Below, one piece after another: positions 1-8,531 of a DNA stretch of 64,000 nucleotides (the first letter of the stretch is position 1; every line of letters starts with the position of its first letter). The stretch spans positions 1,535,281-1,599,280 of the forward strand of contig NC_017733.1 in the NCBI RefSeq assembly GCF_000259235.1, given 5' to 3'. A model generated the notes under the pieces. That model was not told the origin of the DNA. It made no database searches and worked only from the letters and a program-made list of their open reading frames with translations. Source of the DNA: Helicobacter pylori_CU (GTDB lineage: Bacteria > Campylobacterota > Campylobacteria > Campylobacterales > Helicobacteraceae). Both the position numbers and the translations under genes were made by a program.

Positions 1-235
1 AATCCCCAAAACTCCCTGTAGTGGGATACACGCTCGCTAATTCCCCCAAAGATAAAACAATAGAATAGACAATAATCCCTCCAATCAAATACGCTAAAAG
101 CGTGGCTAAAGGGCCCGCGCTAGCGATATTCCCCCCTGTGCCTACAAAAAGCCCGGTGCCAATCGTCCCCCCTAAAGCGATCATCATCAATTGGTTGAAG
201 CCAATGTCCCTACTTAAGGTTGTGTTGTCTTTCAT
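1..235 (-). CDS. amino-acid permease, APC family (N-terminal part; runs off the window edge)
   Basis: Only the first 78 codons are inside the window; the rest lies beyond position 1. The start ATG is the complement of 233-235 and is preceded by AAAGGA about 6 nt upstream. The translation opens with a short polar N-terminus and then the glycine-rich first membrane helix typical of the APC amino-acid transporter superfamily (ALGGTIGTGLFVGTG around residues 21-35), followed by a second hydrophobic segment. It is divergent from alanine dehydrogenase, so it plausibly imports alanine or a related amino acid; the substrate cannot be read from this fragment. CycA/DagA-like and RocE-like permeases both remain possible. 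Confidence 0.8.
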   Translation of the reverse strand, partial: MKDNTTLSRDIGFNQLMMIALGGTIGTGLFVGTGGNIASAGPLATLLAYLIGGIIVYSIVLSLGELASVYPTTGSFGD

Positions 236-397
236 AAACGCATCCTTTAATCGTTAAGTGAATTCTATTTTAAATCCCAACCAACGATTACAAAATAATA
301 AGAAAATGAATAACAAACAAAATTAACTTCATTGTGTAAAAGAGTAATACTATTTAGCTTTTTAAAAGAAAGATACCCAATCGTTTAATGGAGTGAG

Positions 398-403
398 TAT
401 AAT
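398..403 (+). promoter_or_regulatory. -10 box of the alanine dehydrogenase gene
   Basis: A perfect TATAAT lies 32 nt upstream of the ATG at 435 in the divergent permease/ald intergenic region. AAGGAT just before the ATG serves as ribosome binding site. No convincing -35 is visible, as is usual in this species. Confidence 0.55.
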
Positions 404-434
404 CATAACTGACACTACTATTTAAAGGATTAAC

Positions 435-1577
435 ATGACTATTGGGTTGGTCAAAGAAAGCATGGATTTAGAATCACGAGTGGCTTTAGTGCCTGATGAT
501 GCGGCGCTAATCACGCAAAAGGGCGTGGAGGTTTTAGTAGAAAATAGCGCCGGCGCTAATAGCGGTTATAGTAACGAAGCGTATGAGAGCGTGGGGGCTA
601 AAATCGTGGATACTAAAACAGCGTGGGGGCAAGATTTGGTGGTCAAATGCAAAGAGCCTTTAGAACATGAATACCATTTACTAAAAGAAAAAGCGACTCT
701 GTTTAGTTATTTGGATTTAGCGTATCAAAAAAGCTTGTGCGAAATGTTTATAGATAAAAAAATCACTTCCATTTGCACTGAAACCATTGCCGGGCCTAAA
801 AACGACTACCCTATTTTAGTGCCTATGAGCGTGGTGGCTGGGAGGTTGGCTGCGCATTTAGTCCAGCATTATTTATTGGCTTTAGAGCATGTTAAAGGGT
901 TTATGGGTAAGGGGGTCATGCTTGGGGGGTTATCGGGCACGCAAAGGGCTAAAATCGTCGTGGTTGGAGGCGGTGTGGTTGGCATGGAAAGCGCGAAAGT
1001 CTTAAGCCAAATGGGGGCTAAAGTAACGATTTTAGAACTAGACTACGCTAAATTGCAAAACCATCCCTATTATCATTTGTATGATTTAGAAGTTTTAAGC
1101 GTGAATGAAGCCAATATCATTCAAGCCTTAAACGGAGCGGTGGGGCTAGTGGGAGCGGTGTTAGTTACAGCGAGCCAAACCCCTAAAGTGATCTTAAGAA
1201 AGCATTTAAAACGCATGCAAAAACAAGGGGTAGTGATAGATGTGGCTTGCGATTTAGGGGGGTGCATAGAGACCATACACCAGACAAGCCATTCTAACCC
1301 TGTGTATGTGGAAGAGGATTTGTTGCATTATGGCGTGCCGAACATGCCAGGGATTGTTGCTAAAACGAGTTCTACGGCTTATAGCCATGCAAGCGTGCCG
1401 TATTTGTTGTATTATTTAGAGCATGGTTTGAAGGGCTTTTTAAAAGCCAACACTAAAATCGTGGCAAACACCCTTGGAGGCTTGAGCGCTTATAACGGCT
1501 ATATCACCCAAGAAGGCATCGCTAAAACCTTCAATCTAGCGTTCAAATCGCCTTTAGAGGTTTTAAAGGAGCTTTAA
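435..1577 (+). CDS. ald: alanine dehydrogenase
   Basis: NAD-dependent oxidative deamination of L-alanine to pyruvate and ammonia in the cytoplasm, linking alanine catabolism to central metabolism. At 380 aa it has the usual family length and is uninterrupted. Residue R15 and the VKCKEP segment with K73 (substrate-binding Arg and Lys of the family) are present, as is the Rossmann nucleotide motif GGGVVG at 178-183 and the IDVACDLGGCIET segment holding the catalytic Asp. Oddly, the family's conserved catalytic His in the TYLHLA segment (His96 in Bacillus numbering) is Asp94 here (SYLDLA). Divergent from an amino-acid permease, which fits a role in alanine use. Confidence 0.93.
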   Translation: MTIGLVKESMDLESRVALVPDDAALITQKGVEVLVENSAGANSGYSNEAYESVGAKIVDTKTAWGQDLVVKCKEPLEHEYHLLKEKATLFSYLDLAYQKSLCEMFIDKKITSICTETIAGPKNDYPILVPMSVVAGRLAAHLVQHYLLALEHVKGFMGKGVMLGGLSGTQRAKIVVVGGGVVGMESAKVLSQMGAKVTILELDYAKLQNHPYYHLYDLEVLSVNEANIIQALNGAVGLVGAVLVTASQTPKVILRKHLKRMQKQGVVIDVACDLGGCIETIHQTSHSNPVYVEEDLLHYGVPNMPGIVAKTSSTAYSHASVPYLLYYLEHGLKGFLKANTKIVANTLGGLSAYNGYITQEGIAKTFNLAFKSPLEVLKEL

Positions 1578-1596
1578 AAATAAGTTGTAAAAAAGG

Positions 1597-1615
1597 GCAT
1601 GGCGATAAACCATGC
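1597..1615 (+). terminator. hairpin after ald
   Basis: GCATGG (1597-1602) pairs perfectly with CCATGC (1610-1615) around a 7-nt loop, 20 nt after the ald stop. The following T tract is weak (GTCTT), so termination is likely but not certain. Confidence 0.4.
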
Positions 1616-1638
1616 GTCTTAATGTGTGGAAATATTTC

Positions 1639-1672
1639 AAAAAAAAAAAAAAACACTTTTTAATGTTATAAT
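1639..1672 (+). promoter_or_regulatory. promoter with A15 homopolymer (candidate phase-variable promoter)
   Basis: An uninterrupted run of 15 A (1639-1653) is followed 13 nt later by a perfect TATAAT (1667-1672), 27 nt before the ATG of the DUF262/DUF1524 gene. The A tract covers the place where a -35/UP element would sit, so slipped-strand length changes would alter spacing. Homopolymers placed this way are known to tune transcription of several H. pylori genes (for example sabA); here it is inference. Confidence 0.55.
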
Positions 1673-1699
1673 CTACCCTAAATCATACAAGGGGTTTTT

Positions 1700-3409
1700 A
1701 TGGCAAAAATTGATAGCTATGAGTGGTATCTAAAAAATACTTTAAAAGAAGAATTCTATTACCAAATCCCTATCTACCAACGCCCTTATCAATGGACAAA
1801 AGAAAACTGCGAAAAGCTTTTAGACGATTTGTTTGAAGACTATGAAGAGGATAGAGAAAGCGATTATTTTTGCGGCTCATTAGTCTTAGTCAAATCCGAT
1901 CCCAATTCCAAAACCGAAATCTATGATATTGTGGATGGCCAGCAACGCTTAAGCACTTTCATTCTGTTGGCAAAAGTTTTAGCCGATCTTTATAATGATT
2001 GTTTAGACCCTAAGCATTTAGAACATTTACAAGAGGGTTGGAAAGATAGGCATACAGAAAGAAAACGACTGAGTTTTAACACTATAGGGTCTAACGCTGA
2101 ATATGATTTTCAAGATGCATTAGATTTTTTTGATGACTCTCATCATGTAAGTAAAAATGATGAAAACAATTACTTAAAAAATGCGGTTTGTTTAAAAGAC
2201 TATCTCAGGAAAAAAGAGATTGAAAACATTAACGATTTCATTGAGTGGCTGTATTCTAATGTTAAATTTATCACCATCATTTGCCCAAGTATAGACAAGG
2301 CGTTAAGGATTTTTAATGTTTTAAACGCTAGGGGTTTGCCTTTGAATGCGACAGATATTTTTAAGGGAGAGTTGTTAAAAGAATTGGCTAAAGAAGAGGA
2401 TCAAAAAAAGCTTGTGTCTCGTTGGAACGCCTTAAGCCAAAAATGCTCAGATAATGATTTAACAATGGAGACATTATTCAGCTGGCATTTGACCTATCTC
2501 GATCCGGTAACTAGTGGGAAAAAAATGGAAAAAAGACTCGTTACTTGGTTTAAAAATCTTAACAAAACCCCTTTAGAATACCTTAAGGGCATAGAAAATT
2601 TCTATAACGCTTATGGTGAGGTGTTAGAAATGCAAGACCGACACGCTCATTTGCTCTCGTATAAAGACGATGATCATTTATGCGTTATGTTGTGTGCTAG
2701 CTTGTTGCACCGCTATAGCGAAAGCGAGATAGAGACTTTAAAAGAATTGTTAGTCAAGTTTTATTACCAAGATTGGGTTGCAGGGCAGACAAAAACCACA
2801 CGCAGCCAAACTTGTTGCAACATCATTAATGCCCTAAAAGAAAAGAAAAGCGTAGAGAATATCGCTTCTATTGTGAAAAAATATTTTAAGGATAAAAATA
2901 TCACGCAACGCTTTAAAGAAAACCTGCAAGACAGCAACTTATACACAAAATTCTACTTAATTAATGGCAAGCCTCCTAAAAAAAATTCATGGCTCAAACC
3001 CGTTCTCATTCTAGTGGAATATTTCATGAGCGATGACGATTATCCTAAACGCATTCAAAAGAACGATTTTCATGTTGAACACATCTTACCCCAAAAACCC
3101 GATCCTTCAAGCCAGTGGATGAAAGACTTTAGCGAAGAAGAAAGAGGATTATACACGCATTCTTTAGCCAACCTCACGCTTTTAGGAGGCAATAAAAACT
3201 CTCAAGCTTCAAATTTGGATTTCAAAGATAAAAAGAAAATCTACATGGGAGAAGAAATCAGGTCAAGAAAAACGAAAACTTCTAATGTGATGACTTGCTA
3301 TAAGATGACCATAGACATTGCACACAAATACACAGAATGGACGCCCAAAAGCTTAGAAAAAAGAAAAGAAAAGTTGATTCAAATCATTGAGAGTGCGCTT
3401 GAGCTCTAG
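1700..3409 (+). CDS. DUF262 / DUF1524 (GmrSD-like) nuclease-type protein
   Basis: 569 aa. The N-terminal half is a DUF262 (ParB/GmrS-like) domain: IPIYQRPYQW at 23-32 and the DGQQR motif at 79-83, with an RIFNVLNARG block further on; these are the nucleotide-binding/NTPase signatures of the family. The C-terminus carries a DUF1524 His-Me finger nuclease signature, HVEHILP at 458-464 followed by a conserved Asn-rich NLTLLGG segment. The same two-domain arrangement occurs in type IV modification-dependent restriction enzymes (GmrSD, BrxU, SspE), so defence against modified foreign DNA is the likely role, though not shown. Start ATG has AAGGGG 5 nt upstream. Convergent with the outer-membrane protein gene, 10 nt apart; autonomous single gene with its own promoter. 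Confidence 0.85.
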   Translation: MAKIDSYEWYLKNTLKEEFYYQIPIYQRPYQWTKENCEKLLDDLFEDYEEDRESDYFCGSLVLVKSDPNSKTEIYDIVDGQQRLSTFILLAKVLADLYNDCLDPKHLEHLQEGWKDRHTERKRLSFNTIGSNAEYDFQDALDFFDDSHHVSKNDENNYLKNAVCLKDYLRKKEIENINDFIEWLYSNVKFITIICPSIDKALRIFNVLNARGLPLNATDIFKGELLKELAKEEDQKKLVSRWNALSQKCSDNDLTMETLFSWHLTYLDPVTSGKKMEKRLVTWFKNLNKTPLEYLKGIENFYNAYGEVLEMQDRHAHLLSYKDDDHLCVMLCASLLHRYSESEIETLKELLVKFYYQDWVAGQTKTTRSQTCCNIINALKEKKSVENIASIVKKYFKDKNITQRFKENLQDSNLYTKFYLINGKPPKKNSWLKPVLILVEYFMSDDDYPKRIQKNDFHVEHILPQKPDPSSQWMKDFSEEERGLYTHSLANLTLLGGNKNSQASNLDFKDKKKIYMGEEIRSRKTKTSNVMTCYKMTIDIAHKYTEWTPKSLEKRKEKLIQIIESALEL

Positions 3410-3419
3410 GGATGCGCCC

Positions 3420-4148
3420 CTAGAAAGTGAACACGTAATTCACATACCACGAATACACGCGTCTAAACCCTATATCCAAATTTTTTGCAGTGATGTAGGG
3501 GTTTTTCTTTAGCATGGGGAATTTCACGCCCGCTTCAATGCTGGAATGTTTTAAGATCCTTAAACGAGCCCCCACATTGAATAAAAATTGGAAAGAAGTG
3601 GCTTTTTTGCTCACCAAAGCTTGCTCCACTAAAATACCCTCAAAACTTGGTGTCGCCATAAGCCATGAATTGCCGGCCAATTGCACCCCACCAAAAGCCC
3701 CCAAACTCATGATGCCGTTATTGATGACATTGACCATTAAATCCATAGCCCCCCCATAAGTGAGCATGTTGGGTTCAAAGGTTTTAGGATCAGCAAGGCT
3801 CGTTAAACGATTGATTTCCTGTTTCCCAAGAATTTGACCCGCCAATCGCGCCACTTCGCTGTTATAGTTAGGGTTTTTAAGCCTAATAGAATTGGCATGA
3901 GCGTAGTCAAAAAACCCATAAAGGCGTAAGCCAAAGTATTTCCCAAAGAAAAATTGATACCCTAAAAGCGCATCAAACCCCTTGATAGTAGCGTTGGTGG
4001 CTTGTTTTTGAGAATTAATATCCGCATGCATTTGGGCTTGCCCTTGCAAATAACCCGCTCCTAAAAAAACGCCATTGCCATCCATCGCTGATAACGCGCT
4101 TACAGAAACAACTAAAGCTAACAAAGATTGAGAAAAAAATTTTTTCAT
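3420..4148 (-). CDS. horL: outer-membrane protein, H. pylori Hor/Hop-related family
   Basis: 242 aa. A Sec signal peptide (MKKFF plus hydrophobic stretch, cleavage after about residue 21, SALSA) precedes a mature protein beginning with GNGVFLGAGYLQGQ, the typical first beta-strand of the H. pylori Omp superfamily. The chain ends in alternating hydrophobic strands and a C-terminal Phe (YVNYVFTF), the signal for outer-membrane insertion. Size and neighbourhood (beside nadK) fit the Hor subgroup member horL; the symbol is from memory of the strain 26695 map. Start ATG follows AAGGAA. It is divergent from nadK and convergent with the DUF262 gene. Confidence 0.82.
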   Translation of the reverse strand: MKKFFSQSLLALVVSVSALSAMDGNGVFLGAGYLQGQAQMHADINSQKQATNATIKGFDALLGYQFFFGKYFGLRLYGFFDYAHANSIRLKNPNYNSEVARLAGQILGKQEINRLTSLADPKTFEPNMLTYGGAMDLMVNVINNGIMSLGAFGGVQLAGNSWLMATPSFEGILVEQALVSKKATSFQFLFNVGARLRILKHSSIEAGVKFPMLKKNPYITAKNLDIGFRRVYSWYVNYVFTF

Positions 4149-4332
4149 GGATGATTCCTTAACATAATGTTTAATTCTTAAAAAGAATACCCAAAAAACA
4201 ATTAAAAACGATTAAATAATGAAACATTAACCACAATAAAAACTTTTCATGAACTTTACACAAGATGATAAAAAAGCAATTAAAACCCCCTTTTTTAAAA
4301 TTTTGTTTCAAGCTTTAAGCTACAATATACGC

Positions 4333-5187
4333 ATGAAAGATTCACATCAAACTATCGGCGTGTTTGTGCGGCCCACTCATTATCAAAACCCCCTTTTTGA
4401 AGAGCTGGAGCGAGCTAAAGAATGGGTTTTAAAGCTTTTAGAAGGTGAGGGGTTTGGAAGCTTTATGATTGATAGCCTTGATGGAGCACAAGATGAACGA
4501 TTGATAGAAAAAGCCTATGCGTTTTTGTGTTTAGGGGGCGATGGCACGATTTTAGGGGCTTTAAGAATGACGCATTCTTACAATAAGCCGTGTTTTGGGG
4601 TTAGAATTGGGAATTTAGGGTTTTTGAGTGCGGTTGAATTGAACGGGTTGAAAGATTTCTTACAAGATCTCAAGCAAAACAGGATCAAATTAGAAGAGCA
4701 TCTGGCTTTAGAGGGCCGTATTGGAAAAATCTCTTTTTATGCGATCAATGAAATTGTGATCGCTAAAAAAAAAGCTTTAGGGGTTTTAGACATCCAAGCT
4801 TATGTGGGCCATACGCCCTTTAACACTTATAAAGGCGATGGGCTTATCATTGCCACGCCCTTAGGCTCGACCGCTTATAATTTGAGTGCTCATGGGCCGA
4901 TTGTGCATGCCTTAAGCCAGAGCTATATTTTAACGCCCTTGTGCGATTTTTCTTTAACGCAACGCCCTTTAGTGTTAGGAGCGGAATTTTGTTTGAATTT
5001 TTGCGCTCATGAAGACGCTCTTGTGGTCATTGACGGGCAAGCCACTTATGATTTAGAAGCCAACCAACCTCTATACATTCAAAAAAGCCCCACGACCACC
5101 AAGCTCTTACAAAAAAATTCAAGGGATTATTTTAAGGTGCTTAAAGAAAAGCTATTATGGGGGGAAAGCCCTAGCAAAAAAAAATAA
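4333..5187 (+). CDS. nadK: NAD kinase
   Basis: Phosphorylates NAD to NADP in the cytoplasm. The open frame extends upstream to 4249, but I choose the ATG at 4333 because the protein then begins MKDSHQTIGVFVRP and is 284 aa, the expected size; the extra 28 codons contain the sequence TACAAT (4321-4326) resembling a -10 box and no family match. The GGDG motif lies at residues 68-71 (numbered from 4333), and the second conserved block, KGDGLIIATPLGSTAYN, follows in the C-terminal half. No Shine-Dalgarno is visible before 4333, so initiation may be leaderless or weak. Downstream recN starts 12 nt after the stop, probably one transcription unit. Confidence 0.92.
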   Translation: MKDSHQTIGVFVRPTHYQNPLFEELERAKEWVLKLLEGEGFGSFMIDSLDGAQDERLIEKAYAFLCLGGDGTILGALRMTHSYNKPCFGVRIGNLGFLSAVELNGLKDFLQDLKQNRIKLEEHLALEGRIGKISFYAINEIVIAKKKALGVLDIQAYVGHTPFNTYKGDGLIIATPLGSTAYNLSAHGPIVHALSQSYILTPLCDFSLTQRPLVLGAEFCLNFCAHEDALVVIDGQATYDLEANQPLYIQKSPTTTKLLQKNSRDYFKVLKEKLLWGESPSKKK

Positions 5188-5199
5188 AAAGGGTAAAAA

Positions 5200-6768
5200 A
5201 TGCGAGATTTCAATAACGCTCAAATCACACGCTTAAAAGTGCGTCAAAACGCTGTTTTTGAAAAATTGGATCTAGAGTTTAAAGATGGCTTGAGCGCGAT
5301 TAGTGGGGCTAGTGGGGTGGGCAAAAGCGTCCTTATCGCGAGCCTTTTAGGGGCGTTTGGGCTTAAAGAAAGCAACGCTTCAAACATTGAAGTGGAATTG
5401 ATCGCGCCTTTTTTAGACACGGAAGAATACGGCATTTTTAGAGAAGATAACCACGAACCTTTAGTCATCAGCGTGATTAAAAAAGAAAAAACGCGCTATT
5501 TTTTAAACCAAACAAGCCTGTCTAAAAACACGCTCAAAGCGTTATTAAAAGGTTTGATCAAACGCCTATCTAATGATAGATTCAGCCAGAATGAACTCAA
5601 TGATATTTTAATGCTCTCCTTACTAGATGGCTATATCCAAAACAAAAACAAGGCGTTTAGCCCCCTTTTAGGTGTGCTTGAAGAAAAATTCACCCATTTA
5701 GAGAAGCTAGAAAAAGAAAGGCGGTTATTAGAGAATAAAAAGCGTTTTCAAAAGGATTTAGAAGAACGGTTGAATTTTGAAAAAATGAAATTAGAGAGGC
5801 TGGATTTAAAAGAAGACGAATACGAACGCCTTTTAGAGCAAAAAAAATTGCTCTCCAGCAAGGAAAAATTGAACGATAAAATCGCTCTGGCGTTAGAGGT
5901 GCTAGAAAATACCCACAAGATCACGCATGCTTTAGAGAGCGTGGGCCATAGCGCGGAGTTTTTAAAAAGCGCTTTATTAGAGGCAAGCGCTCTGTTGGAA
6001 AAAGAGCAGGCTAAATTAGAAGAGTGCGAGCGTTTGGATATTGAAAAGGTGTTAGAAAAACTTGGCATGCTAAGCGGGATCATTAAGGATTACGGGAGCA
6101 TTACGCATGCTAAAGAACGCTTAGCGCATGTTAAAAACGAATTGCACAACCTAAAAGAAATTGACCATTATTGCGAAACTTACCACAAAGAAATAGAGCG
6201 ATTGAAAGCCGAATGCTTGAAATTGTGCGAAGAAATAGGCGGCTTTAGGAAAGAGTATTTAGCCGGTTTTAACGCTCTTTTAAGCGCTAAAGCGAAAGAT
6301 TTGCTCTTAAAAAGCCCTAGTTTGATCTTAGAAGAAGCCCCCATGAGCGAGAAAGGCGCTCAAAAACTCGTTTTACATTTACAAAATTCCCAATTAGAGA
6401 CTTTAAGCTCTGGAGAATACAGCCGTTTGAGGTTGGCGTTCATGCTTTTAGAAATGGAGTTTTTAAAGGATTTTAAAGGTGTGTTGGTGTTAGATGAAAT
6501 GGATTCCAACTTGAGCGGCGAAGAGAGTTTGGCGGTCTCTAAAGCCCTTGAAACCTTGAGCAGCCATTCGCAAATCTTTGCCATTTCGCACCAAGTCCAT
6601 ATCCCAGCGCTCGCTAAAAACCATATTTTGGTGTTTAAAGAAAACCACAAAAGCCTTGCAAAAACCCTTAGTAACGAAGAAAGGGTTTTAGAAATCGCGC
6701 GCATGATAGGGGGGAGCGAAAACATAGAGAGCGCGATTTCTTTCGCTAAGGAAAAATTAAAGGTGTGA
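5200..6768 (+). CDS. recN: DNA repair ATPase RecN
   Basis: SMC-like ATPase acting in double-strand-break repair. 522 aa, a little shorter than the usual ~550. The Walker A motif GASGVGKS is at 36-43, a long charged heptad-rich coiled coil occupies roughly 160-350, and the ABC signature LSSGEYSRLRL (about 402-412) precedes Walker B VLVLDEMD (about 427-434), the expected order for RecN with its split ATP-binding domain. The ribosome binding site overlaps the end of the nadK region (AAAGGG). The stop overlaps the next start, so nadK-recN-rqcH are likely co-transcribed. Confidence 0.93.
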   Translation: MRDFNNAQITRLKVRQNAVFEKLDLEFKDGLSAISGASGVGKSVLIASLLGAFGLKESNASNIEVELIAPFLDTEEYGIFREDNHEPLVISVIKKEKTRYFLNQTSLSKNTLKALLKGLIKRLSNDRFSQNELNDILMLSLLDGYIQNKNKAFSPLLGVLEEKFTHLEKLEKERRLLENKKRFQKDLEERLNFEKMKLERLDLKEDEYERLLEQKKLLSSKEKLNDKIALALEVLENTHKITHALESVGHSAEFLKSALLEASALLEKEQAKLEECERLDIEKVLEKLGMLSGIIKDYGSITHAKERLAHVKNELHNLKEIDHYCETYHKEIERLKAECLKLCEEIGGFRKEYLAGFNALLSAKAKDLLLKSPSLILEEAPMSEKGAQKLVLHLQNSQLETLSSGEYSRLRLAFMLLEMEFLKDFKGVLVLDEMDSNLSGEESLAVSKALETLSSHSQIFAISHQVHIPALAKNHILVFKENHKSLAKTLSNEERVLEIARMIGGSENIESAISFAKEKLKV

Positions 6769-8078
6769 TGATGAAATTTTTTCTTTTAAAGAAAATCAGC
6801 GAATTTTTAAACACCCAAACGCATTTTAACCTCAAACGCTTGAGCGCGTCTAGCTTTTTATTAGAAACTTTTTCTAAAGAAAAACACGCCTTTGTTGTAG
6901 ATTTGAACGCGCCTTATATCGGTTTGTCCAAAAAACCCCCAGAGAGCGTTTTAAAAAACACCCTAGCGTTAGATTTTTGTTTGAATAAATTCACTAAAAA
7001 CGCCAAAATTTTACAAGCAAACATCATTGATAACGATCGGATTTTAGAAATCACAGGCACTAAAGATTTGGCTTATAAGAGTGAAAATTTTATTTTGCGT
7101 TTAGAAATGATCCCTAAAAAAGCCAACCTTATGATTTTAGATCAAGAAAAATGCGTGATAGAAGCCTTTCGTTTTAATGACAGGGTCGCTAAAAACGATA
7201 TTTTAGGGGCATTGCCTCCTAATATTTACGAGCATCAAGAGGAGGATTTGGATTTTAAGGGATTGTTAGAAATATTAGAAAAAGATTTTTTATTTTACCA
7301 ACACAAAGAATTGGAACACAAAAAAAATCAAATCATCAAGCGATTAAATATTCAAAAAGAACGCTTGAAAGAAAAATTAGAAAAACTAGAAGATCCTAAA
7401 AATTTACAATTGGAAGCGAAAGAATTGCAAACTCAAGCCTCATTGTTGCTCACTTACCAGCATTTAATCCATAAGCATGAAAGTCGCGTGGTTTTAAAGG
7501 ATTTTGAAGATAAGGAATGTGCGATTGAAATTGATAAGAGCATGCCCTTAAACGCTTTTATCAATAAAAAATTCACTCTCAGTAAAAAAAAGAAACAAAA
7601 ATCGCAATTCTTGTATTTAGAAGAAGAGAATTTAAAAGAAAAAATCGCTTTTAAAGAAAATCAAATCAACTATGTTAAAGGAGCGCAAGAAGAAAGTGTT
7701 TTAGAAATGTTTATACCGGTAAAAAACTCTAAAATCAAACGCCCGATGAATGGGTATGAAGTGCTGTATTATAAGGATTTTAAAATCGGTTTAGGGAAAA
7801 ACCAAAAAGAGAATATCAAACTCTTACAAGACGCAAGGGCGAATGATTTGTGGATGCATGTAAGAAATATTCCTGGATCGCATTTGATCGTTTTTTGCCA
7901 AAAGAACGCACCCAAAGATGAGGTCATTATGGAATTAGCCAAAATGTTGATTAAAATGCAAAAAGATGCGTTTAATAGTTACGAAATTGACTACACGCAG
8001 CGAAAATTTGTCAAAATCATCAAAGGAGCTAATGTCATTTACTCAAAATACCGAACTATTAGTCTAAAGGACACTTAA
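6768..8078 (+). CDS. RqcH/NFACT-family protein (older name fibronectin-binding protein)
   Basis: About 437 aa, NFACT-N domain followed by a central coiled coil (roughly 180-290) and a C-terminal NFACT-R segment with RANDLWMHV near residue 356. Bacterial RqcH adds C-terminal alanine tails to peptides stuck on split 50S subunits; FbpA-type adhesin names come from Gram-positive work. GTG at 6765 and ATGs at 6768 and 6771 are all in frame; I take 6768, giving a TGATG stop/start overlap with recN and translational coupling. It is shorter than typical RqcH (~560 aa), so the conserved core is retained but the middle is reduced. Confidence 0.8.
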   Translation: MMKFFLLKKISEFLNTQTHFNLKRLSASSFLLETFSKEKHAFVVDLNAPYIGLSKKPPESVLKNTLALDFCLNKFTKNAKILQANIIDNDRILEITGTKDLAYKSENFILRLEMIPKKANLMILDQEKCVIEAFRFNDRVAKNDILGALPPNIYEHQEEDLDFKGLLEILEKDFLFYQHKELEHKKNQIIKRLNIQKERLKEKLEKLEDPKNLQLEAKELQTQASLLLTYQHLIHKHESRVVLKDFEDKECAIEIDKSMPLNAFINKKFTLSKKKKQKSQFLYLEEENLKEKIAFKENQINYVKGAQEESVLEMFIPVKNSKIKRPMNGYEVLYYKDFKIGLGKNQKENIKLLQDARANDLWMHVRNIPGSHLIVFCQKNAPKDEVIMELAKMLIKMQKDAFNSYEIDYTQRKFVKIIKGANVIYSKYRTISLKDT

Positions 8079-8097
8079 ACATTCTAAGGAGATTAGC

Positions 8098-8394
8098 ATG
8101 GGTGTTTCAGCTTTAGGCAATGTAACTTATATCAATCAAAACGCTCCTTTAAATTCTGCTATCCAACAGGGTGCAAGAAGTGATATGTTGGATTTAGTGC
8201 AAAGCTTTCAAAGCAAGCTTGAATTAGCCCAAGAAACAAGGGCGTTAGAAAACATGCAAGCTATTAGCGATAAAGATCCTAAAGAAGGCTCCAAAAACCG
8301 CTATCCAAACAGCCAAAGGGCTAAGGCGTTTGGCTTGGAAGAAGAAGAAATTGAATTGTGGCATGAAGAACATTTGCTGGATATTGTGGGGTAG
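8098..8394 (+). CDS. conserved small protein of unknown function
   Basis: 98 aa with a good ribosome binding site (AAGGAG, 6 nt before ATG) 19 nt after the RqcH-like gene, so likely the last gene of the nadK-recN operon. It has no signal peptide or membrane segment. The N-terminus is Asn/Ser-rich (SALGNVTYINQN), the middle is a predicted helix, and the C-terminus is acidic (EEEEIELWHEEH). I do not recognise a domain. Codon use looks like its neighbours and I regard it as a real gene. Confidence 0.7.
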   Translation: MGVSALGNVTYINQNAPLNSAIQQGARSDMLDLVQSFQSKLELAQETRALENMQAISDKDPKEGSKNRYPNSQRAKAFGLEEEEIELWHEEHLLDIVG

Positions 8395-8531
8395 GGTATT
8401 GCGAATAACCCCTATCCTTTCATGAGTTTAAAATGAAATAATCAAGTCCCCGTTTTTTAAACATTAAAAGATTTTAGCTATCAATATCAATCGCAATAGA
8501 ATCTTATATTTTTAACAAAAGGGAATGCGTC

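Noticed and set aside
4249..4332. N-terminal extension of NAD kinase
   Set aside because: The extra 28 codons contain a -10-like TACAAT and do not match the family; the ATG at 4333 gives the expected length.
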